In this document: positions 7,929 to 16,886 of the stretch, piece by piece
How positions within the stretch are numbered: position 1 is the stretch's first letter
How the letters are laid out: each line of letters begins with the position of its first letter
From: JAPUDQ01 sp049291395
Lineage (GTDB): Bacteria; Patescibacteriota; Saccharimonadia; Saccharimonadales; Saccharimonadaceae
Reading direction: 5' to 3'
Length of the DNA: 23,690 nt
Assembly: GCA_049291395.1 (NCBI GenBank)
Contig: JBATPJ010000025.1
Coordinates: 1 to 23,690 of the forward strand
Translations under genes and position numbers: made by a program
The notes under the pieces: generated by a model
What the model was told of the DNA's origin: nothing
The model's input: the letters and a program-made list of their open reading frames with translations, nothing else
The model's database searches: none

Positions 7929-7957
7929 ATTATAGTGTAGTCAGCACAAAGTAGTAA
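7929..7957 (-). promoter_or_regulatory. Leaderless-type promoter of the phosphoribosyltransferase-like gene
   Basis: On the minus strand TATAAT (7929-7934) ends 6 nt before the ATG at 7922. A weak TTACTA (7952-7957) lies 17 bp upstream. It is placed back to back with the priA promoter in a 68-bp gap. Confidence 0.6.
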
Positions 7958-7977
7958 GTAGATAGGTGTTCGCCCGC

Positions 7978-7983
7978 TATAAT
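7978..7983 (+). promoter_or_regulatory. Leaderless-type -10 box of priA
   Basis: TATAAT at 7978-7983 ends 7 nt before the priA ATG (7991). There is no Shine-Dalgarno sequence, and no clear -35 at the expected place. The predicted start of transcription is at 7990-7991. Confidence 0.55.
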
Positions 7984-7990
7984 TAAGACT

Positions 7991-9931
7991 ATGCATTATT
8001 ACGAGGTAGTTCCGCTCAAGATCGTTCACGGTAGTGACGGTAGTTTGACGTACCAGTCAGAGCTATCGCTCCTGCCAGGCTCGATCGTCACGGTACCCGT
8101 CGGCAAGCAAACCGTCGTCGGGATCGTGATCCAGCAAGTCGCGAAGCCTACCTTTGCGACAAAGTCGATCGACACCATGATCGAGACGACACCCCTACCC
8201 TCAAGTCTCCTCGTATTGGCCGACTGGATGAGTCGATTTTATGCCACACATCCCGTCACCGTCTGGCAAACCTTGCTCCCCCGCGGACTCCAGAAAAAGC
8301 GTCGTATCACCTCTCAAAACGCTTCCCACCCCATTCGGGATCGAACAACTATTGTGCTCAACGACGAACAACAACAAGCAATCACAAGCATTTTGGAGAG
8401 GCCCGTCGGCACCAGTCTCGTTCACGGGATTACCGGCTCCGGCAAGACGCAGATCTACATCGAACTTGCGAAGAAAGCGATCGCGGACGGTCGCTCAGTC
8501 ATCATCCTCGTCCCGGAGATCGCCCTCACCTCACAGCTCATCGCAGAGTTCATGCCTCACTTCCCCGATGTCGTCGTGACGCACTCTACCATGACCGAAT
8601 CAGCCCGCCATGCGACGTGGCAAAAGCTCCTCAGCGCGACATCACCCTATGTCGTGATCGGACCACGTTCGGCACTATTTAGCCCCGTCCCAGATCTCGG
8701 TCTCATCGTCATCGACGAATGCCACGAGATGACGTTCAAACAAGAGCAGTCACCGCGGTATTCTGCCCTGCGCGCTGCTGCCGTCCTCGCCTCCTCGGCT
8801 AAAGCCCGGCTGGTCCTCGGTAGTGCGACGCCAAATGTTACAGACTATTACCTTGCCCTGCAGTCCGATCGCCCTATCATCGGGCTGACCAAGCCTGCTC
8901 GACTCGGTACCGTAAAGCCAAGCGTTGCGCTCGTCGACATGACGAAAAAACTCAATTTCTCACGTCATTCGCTGTTCTCAAACGTAATGCTCGATACGAT
9001 GAAAGTAACCCTCGATCACGGTCATCAAGTACTTGTCTTCCATAACCGTCGTGGCACTGCACCGATCACACTGTGCGAAAATTGTGGCTGGAATGCTCTC
9101 TGTATGCGCTGCTATGTCCCACTCACACTTCACACTGATAGTTTCGAGCTGCGCTGTCACATCTGCGGTCAGCATGAACGCGTCCCGACCTCCTGTCCAG
9201 AGTGCGGGAGAGCAAATGTCATCCATAAAGGCGTTGGTACCAAGCTCATTCATCAGGAGCTGGCAAAACTCTTCCCAGGCACGCGCATCGCGCGATTTGA
9301 TGGTGATAACGACAACGAAAACACGCTCGACAAGCATTATCAAGCGTTATACGACGGCGAGATCGATATCATCATCGGTACCCAGGTCGTCGCTAAAGGT
9401 CTCGACCTTCCTCGGCTTCGGATGGTCGGTGTCGTCCAGGCTGATGCCGGTCTCGCCCTGCCGGATTATCTCTCAAGTGAGCGTACGTTTCAGCTCCTCG
9501 CTCAAGTCACGGGACGCGTTGGACGCAACGAACACCCCAGCAGCGTCGTCGTCCAAAGTTACCAGCCAACTCACCCCGCCGTGCAGTACGGCATCGCGAG
9601 CGACTACAAGCAGTTTTATGATCTGACACTTGCCGAACGACAACGCGCTCATTTCCCACCATTTACCCATCTACTCAAACTAATCTGTATCTATAAGACC
9701 GAATCTACCGCCATCCGTAACGCCCAGACGCTGGCGCGTGAACTTCGCCGCATCGCCCCATCGCGCGTCGAGCTCCTCGGCCCCACGCCGGCTTTTTATG
9801 AGCGCGTCCACGATACCTACCGCTGGCAAATCGTCGTCAAATCCCCCGTCCGTGACGATCTCATCACCCTCCTATCTCATCTTCCGCCCACGCACTGGCA
9901 ATACGAACTCGATCCCGCCAGCCTACTGTAG
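7991..9931 (+). CDS. priA: Primosomal protein N' (replication restart helicase PriA)
   Basis: PriA recognises stalled forks and D-loops and starts reassembly of the replisome. The protein has 646 residues, shorter than the 732 of E. coli. An N-terminal 3'-fork-binding part (1 to about 100) starts YEVVPLKIVHGSDGSLTY. The helicase motor has Walker A GITGSGKT (146-153) and a Walker B box DECH (242-245), where many PriA proteins have DEEH. A cluster of eight cysteines in four CxxC pairs (about 362-405, starting CENCGW and ending CPEC) binds two zinc ions. The C-terminal helicase half has GTQVVAKGLDLPRL and QVTGRVGR. The start is set by the promoter 7 nt upstream. Confidence 0.96.
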   Translation: MHYYEVVPLKIVHGSDGSLTYQSELSLLPGSIVTVPVGKQTVVGIVIQQVAKPTFATKSIDTMIETTPLPSSLLVLADWMSRFYATHPVTVWQTLLPRGLQKKRRITSQNASHPIRDRTTIVLNDEQQQAITSILERPVGTSLVHGITGSGKTQIYIELAKKAIADGRSVIILVPEIALTSQLIAEFMPHFPDVVVTHSTMTESARHATWQKLLSATSPYVVIGPRSALFSPVPDLGLIVIDECHEMTFKQEQSPRYSALRAAAVLASSAKARLVLGSATPNVTDYYLALQSDRPIIGLTKPARLGTVKPSVALVDMTKKLNFSRHSLFSNVMLDTMKVTLDHGHQVLVFHNRRGTAPITLCENCGWNALCMRCYVPLTLHTDSFELRCHICGQHERVPTSCPECGRANVIHKGVGTKLIHQELAKLFPGTRIARFDGDNDNENTLDKHYQALYDGEIDIIIGTQVVAKGLDLPRLRMVGVVQADAGLALPDYLSSERTFQLLAQVTGRVGRNEHPSSVVVQSYQPTHPAVQYGIASDYKQFYDLTLAERQRAHFPPFTHLLKLICIYKTESTAIRNAQTLARELRRIAPSRVELLGPTPAFYERVHDTYRWQIVVKSPVRDDLITLLSHLPPTHWQYELDPASLL

Positions 9932-9973
9932 CTGTCTACGCTCAAAGAACTGCCATCCAAGATCTCACTCATC

Positions 9974-9982
9974 TGTTATACT
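9974..9982 (+). promoter_or_regulatory. Extended -10 promoter of def-fmt
   Basis: TGT followed by TATACT (9974-9982) forms an extended -10 element. Nine nucleotides separate it from the def ATG at 9992, so the leader would be about three nucleotides. No convincing -35 is seen. The gap after priA is only 60 bp. Confidence 0.5.
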
Positions 9983-9991
9983 ATTCATAAT

Positions 9992-10567
9992 ATGGCATCG
10001 CGAAACGACATCATCACCCTCCCTCACGCTGATCTACGCAAAAAATCAACCCGCGTGCATGTGATTACCGATGAGACTTTGCAGCTCATCGACGATATGA
10101 CAGCTGCCGCACTCGACTGGGAAGACTCTAGGCCCCACGAAGTCGCCGTCGCGCTTGCCGCCGTCCAGATCGATAGACTCGAGAGGGTCGTCATCGTACG
10201 AGCTGACTTCGACGACAAGACAAACCGCGAATTCGTACCACTCATTAACCCCGAGATCGTCAAATCAGAAGGCACACCCGTACTAGAACATGAAGGCTGC
10301 CTCAGTGTAAGCGACATCTACGGCATGGTGCCCCGCTTCCCGAAAGTTCGTGTCCGCGCGCTCAATGTGAATGGCCAGGAAGTCCGCATGAAAGCCGACG
10401 GCTTCATCGCCCGCATCCTTCAGCACGAGATCGATCATACAAATGGCATCGTCTTTATCGATCATATCGATCATGATCATGACGCCTTTTATAACCTAAA
10501 TACTGCTGGTGAATTGGAGAGCCTGAGCTATGACGACGTCAAAGCGCGTGGTATTTTTCGGCAATGA
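9992..10567 (+). CDS. def: Peptide deformylase
   Basis: This enzyme removes the formyl group from the N terminus of new proteins, a metal-dependent hydrolysis. The protein has 191 residues. Motif 2 EGCLS (101-105, metal ligand C103) and motif 3 HEIDH (145-149, two His ligands and the catalytic Glu) are intact. Motif 1 is divergent: VALAAVQ (53-59) instead of GxGLAAxQ, lacking the usual glycines. After the active site there is a His/Asp-rich stretch FIDHIDHDHD. The end of the gene overlaps fmt by 38 nt, so the two are translationally tied. They act on the same formyl group at opposite ends of initiation. Confidence 0.94.
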   Translation: MASRNDIITLPHADLRKKSTRVHVITDETLQLIDDMTAAALDWEDSRPHEVAVALAAVQIDRLERVVIVRADFDDKTNREFVPLINPEIVKSEGTPVLEHEGCLSVSDIYGMVPRFPKVRVRALNVNGQEVRMKADGFIARILQHEIDHTNGIVFIDHIDHDHDAFYNLNTAGELESLSYDDVKARGIFRQ

Positions 10568-11432
10568 GCGCCTCGTCAGTGGCCTCAAGCACACTGACAC
10601 ACCCATCCTCCGTGGTCTGATAGAACGTGGATACGATGTCGTCGCTATCGTTGCGAGTCACAGCGATGCCCGCTCACGCACAGCCCGTACTCTCGAGGTG
10701 GCCGAGGTCGCAAAGGAGCACGACATCCCTCTTCTCCTGCCAGCAAAGCCCGGAGATATCGAAACCGAGCTCCGTGAGTTGCACGCAGATGTCGCCATCC
10801 TCGCCGCCTACGGCCGTATCATCCCTCAGCGAATCATAGATGTATTCACCTCGACGGGCATTGTAAATATCCACCCATCGCTCCTCCCTCGCCATCGTGG
10901 ATCGACGCCCATCGAGACAACGATCCTTGCAGGCGACACTATGGCTGGTGTCAGCATCATGCAGCTAAGCGCTGGTATGGATGAAGGTCCTGTCTATGCG
11001 CAGCAGTCTATCGAGCTCACTGGTCATGAGACAAAGTTTGATCTCTATGAGAGACTCAGCACACTCGGCGCGGAGCTGCTCTTTGCTTCACTACCAGATA
11101 TCATCTCCGGTCACTTGCAGCCTATTGCACAACGAACAGACGACGTATCATATACAACACCTATTGTGAAGTCCGATGGCATCATCGACCCCATAACAGA
11201 TAGCGCGACCATGATCGAACGCCACATCCGCGCCTACCTCGGATTCCCCAAATCAAAGCTCAGCTATCGAGATAACGATGTGATCGTCACATCAGCGAAA
11301 GTAGTTGATTCCCCTGTCGACGGTGAACTTTGTATCGCCTGCAACGAAAACTCCACCTTACTGGTGGAGTCTCTGATCGCGCCGAATGGCAAATCAATGA
11401 GTGGTAGCGCCTACCTACGCGGCTTGCGCTGA
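10530..11432 (+). CDS. fmt: Methionyl-tRNA formyltransferase
   Basis: This enzyme formylates Met-tRNAfMet from 10-formyltetrahydrofolate for translation initiation. The protein has 300 residues. The N-terminal Rossmann domain begins RVVFFGNE. The catalytic triad is visible as N113 and H115 in NIHPSLLPRHRG and D151 in SAGMDEGP. The C-terminal part is a shorter tRNA-binding domain (from about 205). The ATG at 10530 is needed because the first beta strand begins six residues later, so the 38-nt overlap with def is real. Its 3' end overlaps by 18 nt, tail to tail, the last codons of the minus-strand gene that follows. Confidence 0.95.
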   Translation: MTTSKRVVFFGNERLVSGLKHTDTPILRGLIERGYDVVAIVASHSDARSRTARTLEVAEVAKEHDIPLLLPAKPGDIETELRELHADVAILAAYGRIIPQRIIDVFTSTGIVNIHPSLLPRHRGSTPIETTILAGDTMAGVSIMQLSAGMDEGPVYAQQSIELTGHETKFDLYERLSTLGAELLFASLPDIISGHLQPIAQRTDDVSYTTPIVKSDGIIDPITDSATMIERHIRAYLGFPKSKLSYRDNDVIVTSAKVVDSPVDGELCIACNENSTLLVESLIAPNGKSMSGSAYLRGLR

Positions 11433-11855
11433 TTCGCCTTCACCGAGGATCGTCGGTGCATTTGCTCGGATCTCCGTCTTCAAGGCTTCGAGTTCAGCCG
11501 CGACTACATCACGATAATCAGGTCGATTGAGCTCGAGCCATTTGAGTGATCCGTACTCACAAAGGACGGCAAGCTCGCTTGTCCCCTCTGGCGCAGACTG
11601 CTGTAGCTGAACAAAATCTTGGCGCGACGCGTAGTCGGACATGTTCGTAGCAAACCAAGCCCGGACCTTGTCCTCGGCTTGATCGACGAATGATTCAAAC
11701 TCGCCCATCTGCTGTTCGCTTAGCCCTTCAGACAACTTCGTCCCCACGCGCAGCTCCAGCTCTTCATAGATATGCTGCAAAAATGCTTGCTTCTGGTCTT
11801 CCGGCAACGCCGCCAGGCCTACGTCAGTCAGAAAGTTATCGTCGAGTTGAAACAT
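11415..11855 (-). CDS. DUF5663-like protein
   Basis: The 146-residue acidic protein begins MFQLDDNFLTDVGLAALP and continues with a helix EDQKQAFLQHIYEELELRVG. Near the end it has WLELNRPDYRDVVAAELEALKTEI. I associate this pattern with the DUF5663 proteins frequent in CPR genomes; the function is unknown. It is predicted to be all-helical and cytoplasmic. AAGGGG lies 11 nt before the ATG, and a TATAAT box at 11889-11894 gives a leader of about 28 nt. The gene lies just after the 971-residue membrane protein but has its own promoter. Confidence 0.7.
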   Translation of the reverse strand: MFQLDDNFLTDVGLAALPEDQKQAFLQHIYEELELRVGTKLSEGLSEQQMGEFESFVDQAEDKVRAWFATNMSDYASRQDFVQLQQSAPEGTSELAVLCEYGSLKWLELNRPDYRDVVAAELEALKTEIRANAPTILGEGESAQAA

Positions 11856-11888
11856 GTGGTTTTATCCCCTTTTTACGTATTTGTCTTC

Positions 11889-11894
11889 ATTATA
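11889..11894 (-). promoter_or_regulatory. -10 box for the DUF5663-like gene
   Basis: TATAAT on the minus strand at 11889-11894, between the stop of the upstream gene (11904-11906) and the ATG at 11855. Transcription would start near 11883 and include the AAGGGG ribosome site. Confidence 0.5.
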
Positions 11895-11903
11895 CTATAT
11901 GTA

Positions 11904-14819
11904 CTAGGCTGCTGTGCGAAGCTGGTTGGCCATAGCCGTTAGACCGCGCTGTACGATAGTACGAACTTTATCAGGCAGGACCGAATCATTGCCCGAAGGG
12001 CTATTGAACTCATACTGCTGACGAATCGGGTTGTACTGAATAATCGGCTTACCATCTGAATATGCATATTCGGACAAATCAGATGCGATCAAGTTTGGCA
12101 CTGGGACATGCTCGCTGACAAATCTTGAGACGTCACCACGATTGATCAATGAATCATAATCTCCAACTGTAAGGCCGCCAAGGTGTAATGAGCCTTCGGA
12201 TACGAGTTGATTTAACGTATCCATAATCCCAGCCGTCGCGGGATTGAGCGACTCATAATACGGTGCACGTATACCATCAGTTACGATCCGCATCTGCTCA
12301 GATGTAGCCGCCGGTGCAACTACTACATTAGGACCTGTAGTAGTGTTGCTGCTTTGTGCAGCTGTCGATCCGGTGGCAGTGTCCGCTGCGCCTAGCTTCA
12401 CAGAGTTATTGAGCGTACGGTCGTCTGCAAAATCACGGAATATCGCATCAGCTCCAGGGCGGAACTGGCCAGACGGCGTATCGTCACCGACAACATCGAG
12501 CTTAATCCCATACGGACTACCGAATCTATCGGCGAGACTATCACTCTTATAGCCTGTGCCTTCCGTAACAAGTGCGTCACCAAGCGCCTTGACCTCATCG
12601 CCCGTCAGGTCCTTGATACCGTAATCTTTGGCTTCACTGATGATACCGCCACCTTTGCGAATACCGATAGCGTCAGAGCCCTTTACCTCTGTGGCTGCCA
12701 TCGTCGCTTCAGTATCAAGCATGCCTTTTGACTGGAAATGTTCGACGATGATCTTGGCTGCGCCTTCAGGTAGTTTGCCATCTGCTGGCATACTAAGTCG
12801 TGGCTCACCATTTGTGAAGTAGACGAGCTTCGGGTATTTGGCATCGAGTTCTTTTGCGAGCGAGACCATCTCAGCCTTCATCTCAGCCTGAGAGACCCCA
12901 GGGAAATGCTTTGCGAGGCTATAAAATCCTTCGCCTTTTTTCAGCGCCAGATCAACGTCTTTCTCATCAAGGAACGCCTTAGCGTCAAACGGAGCTGCGG
13001 GAGCCTTTTCTACAGGATTCACGCCATTACCGCCAGTGTCACCGGGAGCAGGAGTAGGAGCAGTATTACCACCGTTAGTCAATGTGCCAGCTTTAGCATA
13101 CCCTTCACCCCGTAGGTCACTTGTCGGTAGCCTGCCTTCGTTCGGATGAGCGGTCTCGTCTGGTGTTACCGACCCATCACTACTTTGACCGGCAGCGGTG
13201 TTCTCACCTTGATTAAAATGATCGAATACCCACTTGATTGGCCCTGCTACTGGGTTCGTTGCGATAAAGTCGCCGACACCCTCTTTGACAGAGTCGGGTA
13301 CCAAGGCAGGGACGCGTATGTTCATCGAAGGGACAGAAGGAACGAAGTCATGGACGAGTGCACCGACACCACCGAAGAACATACCCGCGGCCATGCCGCC
13401 CAACAAACGGTTTCTGTTGAAATCATGAGCTGCCTTGGCACGTTCCGCTGTAAGATCGGCGATCATCTCGTGCAATGAACGAGTGTCAGCGTTTGCGACA
13501 AGCTCATCTTTCTCAGTTTGCAGCGCTGTAACTGCATCTGTGTCACCGCTATTCTGAGCAGCTTCGATCGCTGTGTCTATCCGCCCTAATTCATTCTTGA
13601 ATGTCTCATGAGTCGTATCGTATTCACCACGAAGCGTCGTGATACGCGCCTCGATATCTTTGCGCTGCAATGTAGCGATCCGCTCATCAGCGGCAGAATT
13701 CATCTTCTGGATAGCATACGCACGAGCCGCACGAGTACCGACGAAGCCGGCTGCAGCACCGACGACACCGGCTGCGGCTGCAACCGGCATCACAAATGCC
13801 ACACCGAAGCCGAGCGCCGCTCCACCGAGTGCAGTAATAGCATTCTTAGCAAGCGTGCCTTTGTAATTTTCTTTCGAATATATAAATTGGAATCGTCGAC
13901 CGGCACTTTTGAGTGTCTGCATCGAGAGCAGACGGTGCGACGCCTGGGCTGATGGATCAACTGGAGTCCATGCTGACCATTTGCGCATCACAAATCCCAT
14001 CACGCGGTTGCGATCGCCGATCTTTTCTACGCGAGACTGTTCCATGCGATCGATAAACAGGTTTGTCTGCTCATCGATGAAGGCTGCGATGGCAGTATTC
14101 AGATCTTCCTCGCTTAAAGCTCTCGTAGCGTCATTTTCGACCATCATTTGTGTCGCGAGTGCGGATACGAGTTCTTCGTGAGCTTCCTGGGCCGATTCGA
14201 GCTTCTTGGTTCGCTCAAAGATACCGGCTTTGTCTGCACGCTTGCGCAGTAACTCGCCATACTTCTTCGCGAGATCACTTGACTCTTTTTTCACATCATC
14301 GAGAGATTCATTTGCTTGTTCTTCCTCCCACTTGTCCCAGATCGGCTGGCTATACTTATCGCGCATTTTAGCCAGGTGAGCATCACGACGAGGCTTATCC
14401 GTCATTGGGTCTTTCTTCCGCCACTGTTCCGTCGTACTCTCCGCGGCAGCAAACAATGCAACTAAAACATTTTCATATTCATCTTTGTCGAAGTCAGCTT
14501 TACCCTTGTCAGTCTGAACACCGTGCAACTCCATATATGCCTCTATCGCATCATAAAGTTCTGCCAAAATGTCAGCATCGGTCTTACCATCGGCTATTCG
14601 ACTCTCATAGAAACCGACGAATTCACCCTCAAAAGCCTCGGGCTGCAAATAGATCGGCGCACCAAAGACCTCAGCCTTCACGTTTTCTACGCGCAGCGCA
14701 TCAGAAACTGTGTCACCTGAGTCAGGGGCCGCGATGAGACCATTCTCGTAAGCTGTACGCAAAACGCCTTTTACGCGTTTTGTGGCTCTTGTTAGTACTT
14801 CGGGTGCTTTGGGTGCCAT
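11904..14819 (-). CDS. Large membrane-anchored protein with extracytoplasmic C-terminal half, unknown function
   Basis: I do not recognise this 971-residue protein. Residues 1-320 are acidic and helical, with charged coiled-coil stretches (about 145-210). Residues 324-361 are a Gly/Ala-rich hydrophobic hairpin (AITALGGAALGFGVAFVMPV and the following segment). Residues 376-465 look like a coiled coil. A third membrane segment is at 471-489. After it come a Pro/Gly/Thr-rich linker (about 540-612) and two related segments starting at about 622 (ALKKGEGFYSLAKHFPGV) and 718 (IGIRKGGGIISEAKDYGI), which recall degenerate LysM modules. If the N terminus is inside, the C-terminal half of about 480 residues faces out. 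AAAGGATC precedes the ATG. It has a strong promoter. A cell-envelope or surface role is an inference. Confidence 0.8.
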   Translation of the reverse strand: MAPKAPEVLTRATKRVKGVLRTAYENGLIAAPDSGDTVSDALRVENVKAEVFGAPIYLQPEAFEGEFVGFYESRIADGKTDADILAELYDAIEAYMELHGVQTDKGKADFDKDEYENVLVALFAAAESTTEQWRKKDPMTDKPRRDAHLAKMRDKYSQPIWDKWEEEQANESLDDVKKESSDLAKKYGELLRKRADKAGIFERTKKLESAQEAHEELVSALATQMMVENDATRALSEEDLNTAIAAFIDEQTNLFIDRMEQSRVEKIGDRNRVMGFVMRKWSAWTPVDPSAQASHRLLSMQTLKSAGRRFQFIYSKENYKGTLAKNAITALGGAALGFGVAFVMPVAAAAGVVGAAAGFVGTRAARAYAIQKMNSAADERIATLQRKDIEARITTLRGEYDTTHETFKNELGRIDTAIEAAQNSGDTDAVTALQTEKDELVANADTRSLHEMIADLTAERAKAAHDFNRNRLLGGMAAGMFFGGVGALVHDFVPSVPSMNIRVPALVPDSVKEGVGDFIATNPVAGPIKWVFDHFNQGENTAAGQSSDGSVTPDETAHPNEGRLPTSDLRGEGYAKAGTLTNGGNTAPTPAPGDTGGNGVNPVEKAPAAPFDAKAFLDEKDVDLALKKGEGFYSLAKHFPGVSQAEMKAEMVSLAKELDAKYPKLVYFTNGEPRLSMPADGKLPEGAAKIIVEHFQSKGMLDTEATMAATEVKGSDAIGIRKGGGIISEAKDYGIKDLTGDEVKALGDALVTEGTGYKSDSLADRFGSPYGIKLDVVGDDTPSGQFRPGADAIFRDFADDRTLNNSVKLGAADTATGSTAAQSSNTTTGPNVVVAPAATSEQMRIVTDGIRAPYYESLNPATAGIMDTLNQLVSEGSLHLGGLTVGDYDSLINRGDVSRFVSEHVPVPNLIASDLSEYAYSDGKPIIQYNPIRQQYEFNSPSGNDSVLPDKVRTIVQRGLTAMANQLRTAA

Positions 14820-14879
14820 TGTGGTGGATCCTTTGGGGTAGTTCGCCCCTTAACGTTACCTGATGAGAGATATGGTTGT

Positions 14880-14908
14880 ATATTAGCACAAATGTTATAT
14901 TGTGTCAA
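14880..14908 (-). promoter_or_regulatory. Strong promoter of the 971-residue membrane protein gene
   Basis: On the minus strand a consensus TTGACA (14903-14908), a 17-bp spacer ending TGC (extended -10), then TAATAT (14880-14885). The start is expected near 14873, with a leader of about 54 nt. The 231-bp gap to infB holds this promoter and a weak CTCGC/GCGAG hairpin near 15010-15032 that could follow infB. Confidence 0.7.
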
Positions 14909-15050
14909 ATATAGTGTGCTCTATACTCTTCTCATCGTGTAGCGCCCTAATATGTTTGTTTTTATGAAAATAACGCTCATAGTTAATAATACTCCTAAGA
15001 GGGACTGCTCGCAAGTAGTGTAATCGCGAGAATAACAGATGAAGACTACG

Positions 15051-16817
15051 TTACAGCGAGCGCTTCTTGAGCTCGCGAGTGAAGAATTCGAGGCGGTCGC
15101 CGACTTCGAGGACGAGCTTGCCCGACGTCGATAGTTCGAGGCCACACTGCTCGCCTTCGAACACTTCTTTGGCGTCTTGTTGCTGGCGCTGAACGTGCTT
15201 GACTTCGGCTTCGGCGATGCGCTCTTTACTACGAACAACGCGGGCTAACAGAGATGGGGCGACTTTGCCACGCAGCACTTCTCCACCGGCGATAACGCTG
15301 TCTTTCGTTGTGCGGAATACACCGAGAATCTTCAGCTCACCGATCTCCGTCTCGACTACCTCTGGGCTGAGCATGTCAGTCATGACGGCTCGCACATCAT
15401 CGAGCAGCTCATAGATCACGCGGTAATTACGGATGATGACGTGGTCACGCATCGCGGTTCGTTTGACGGCTGGCGGTAGCTGGACGTTAAACCCATAGAT
15501 GACCGCGTGAGAACTCTCGGCCAGACGAACATCGTTTTCGGAGATATTTCCGACGCCTGAGCGAATGACGCGAACTGATATCTCACCGTTATCAAGTAAT
15601 TTCAGGCTATCAACAAGCGAGGTCAACGACCCCTGTACGTCGGCGCGGACGATGACATCCAGCTGCTGGGTCTCGTCTTGTTTTTTCATGAGGTTCAGGA
15701 TATCTGAGCCTGTGATGTTGGCGCTCACGGCGTTGTGCTCGAGTTCGCTACGGTGTTTGGCTACTAGCTGGCGGGCTTCTTTCTCGTTTTTGACGACGAC
15801 GAAGCGATCACCAAAGCTTGGCAACTCTTTAAACCCAGTGACGGTCGCTGGTGTCGATGGACCGGCCAGCTTGATCGGTCGATCAGCATAGTCGACCAGT
15901 GTCCGTACCCGGCCGTGCGCGAGGCCGGCAACGAGATGCATACCGGTGTTGAGCACACCGTGCTCCACGAGGAGGCTCACTTCTGGCCCGCGACCGATTT
16001 CCATGTGGGCTTCGATAACGAGGCCTTCGGCTGGCACGTCTGTCTCGGCTTTGAGCTCCTCAAGATCAGCAACCAGTAGTACCATATCGAGCAGTTTGTC
16101 GAGGCCCTCGCCAGTCTTGGCGCTGACCGGTACCATGATGACATCGCCGCCCCATTCTTCAGGGTTGAGATTGTGATCGGTGGCGAGCTGGCCTTTGACC
16201 ATGTCGACATTGGCAGCGGGTTTATCGATCTTGTTGATCGCAACAACGATCTTGGCGTTGGCTGTCTGGGCAAATTTGATCGCTTCGATCGTCTGGGGTT
16301 TCACCCCATCATCCGCCGCAACCACGATGATAACGACATCGGTAAGCGCTGCGCCGTGCTGGCGAAGAGCCGCAAATGCCTCATGGCCAGGTGTATCAAG
16401 TAGCGTGATCGGTCGGTTTTTGCGTACGGTCTGGTAGGCACTAATGTGCTGCGTGATACCACCGGCTTCGCCTTCGACGACTTTGGTCTCGAGCAGCGCG
16501 TCGAGCAAGCTTGTCTTACCGTGATCGACGTGACCCATGACAGCCACGATCGGTGCTCGCTCTTCGGCTCGGTCAGTCAGCTCACGCTTGGCGGCTTTGA
16601 TCGGTTCATCGGCTGATTTTTGCTGCAACTCAGCATCGATACCGAGCTCACCGACGATGATCTGTGCCGTCTCGACATCGATACGTTGGTTCAGCGTCGC
16701 TGCGATACCGTTTTTGAACAGCTCACCGACAAGTGTCGTCGCTGGCAAGCCCAAAAGCTCGGCGAGTTCACCGACCGTGATCTGGCTGGGGACTTGGATA
16801 ATCTTTTCTGCTGCCAT
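15051..16817 (-). CDS. infB: Translation initiation factor IF-2 (short form)
   Basis: IF-2 is the GTPase that brings fMet-tRNA to the 30S subunit and promotes subunit joining. The protein has 588 residues against 890 in E. coli, lacking the long variable N-terminal domains. A small IF2-N domain (about 1-60, QVPSQITVGELAELLGLPA) comes first. The G domain carries GHVDHGKT (95-102), GGITQ (119-123), DTPGHE (141-146) and NKID (195-198). Then come the EF-Tu-like beta barrel, the IF2-specific domain (VRADVQGS) and the C-terminal fMet-tRNA-binding barrel. AAAGGAG lies 9 nt before the ATG. It is 69 bp downstream of rpsA, with a perfect hairpin between them. Confidence 0.97.
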   Translation of the reverse strand: MAAEKIIQVPSQITVGELAELLGLPATTLVGELFKNGIAATLNQRIDVETAQIIVGELGIDAELQQKSADEPIKAAKRELTDRAEERAPIVAVMGHVDHGKTSLLDALLETKVVEGEAGGITQHISAYQTVRKNRPITLLDTPGHEAFAALRQHGAALTDVVIIVVAADDGVKPQTIEAIKFAQTANAKIVVAINKIDKPAANVDMVKGQLATDHNLNPEEWGGDVIMVPVSAKTGEGLDKLLDMVLLVADLEELKAETDVPAEGLVIEAHMEIGRGPEVSLLVEHGVLNTGMHLVAGLAHGRVRTLVDYADRPIKLAGPSTPATVTGFKELPSFGDRFVVVKNEKEARQLVAKHRSELEHNAVSANITGSDILNLMKKQDETQQLDVIVRADVQGSLTSLVDSLKLLDNGEISVRVIRSGVGNISENDVRLAESSHAVIYGFNVQLPPAVKRTAMRDHVIIRNYRVIYELLDDVRAVMTDMLSPEVVETEIGELKILGVFRTTKDSVIAGGEVLRGKVAPSLLARVVRSKERIAEAEVKHVQRQQQDAKEVFEGEQCGLELSTSGKLVLEVGDRLEFFTRELKKRSL

Positions 16818-16853
16818 AGTCGGAGACTCCTTTCTTATGCTATAGAGACAATC

Positions 16854-16879
16854 GAGCGGACGAGTCGTATCGTCCGCTC
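16854..16879 (-). other. Intergenic hairpin between rpsA and infB
   Basis: A perfect 10-bp stem, GAGCGGACGA (16854-16863 on plus) with TCGTCCGCTC (16870-16879), and a 6-nt loop. In the transcribed sense no U-run follows, so it does not look like a classical terminator. It may be a processing site or stability element that separates rpsA and infB expression. Confidence 0.55.
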
Positions 16880-16886
16880 TCAGTCG

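Noticed and set aside
10437..10482. GATCATATCGATCATGATCATGAC run as a repeat or operator
   Set aside because: It lies inside def and encodes the His/Asp-rich FIDHIDHDHD, so coding constraint explains the words.
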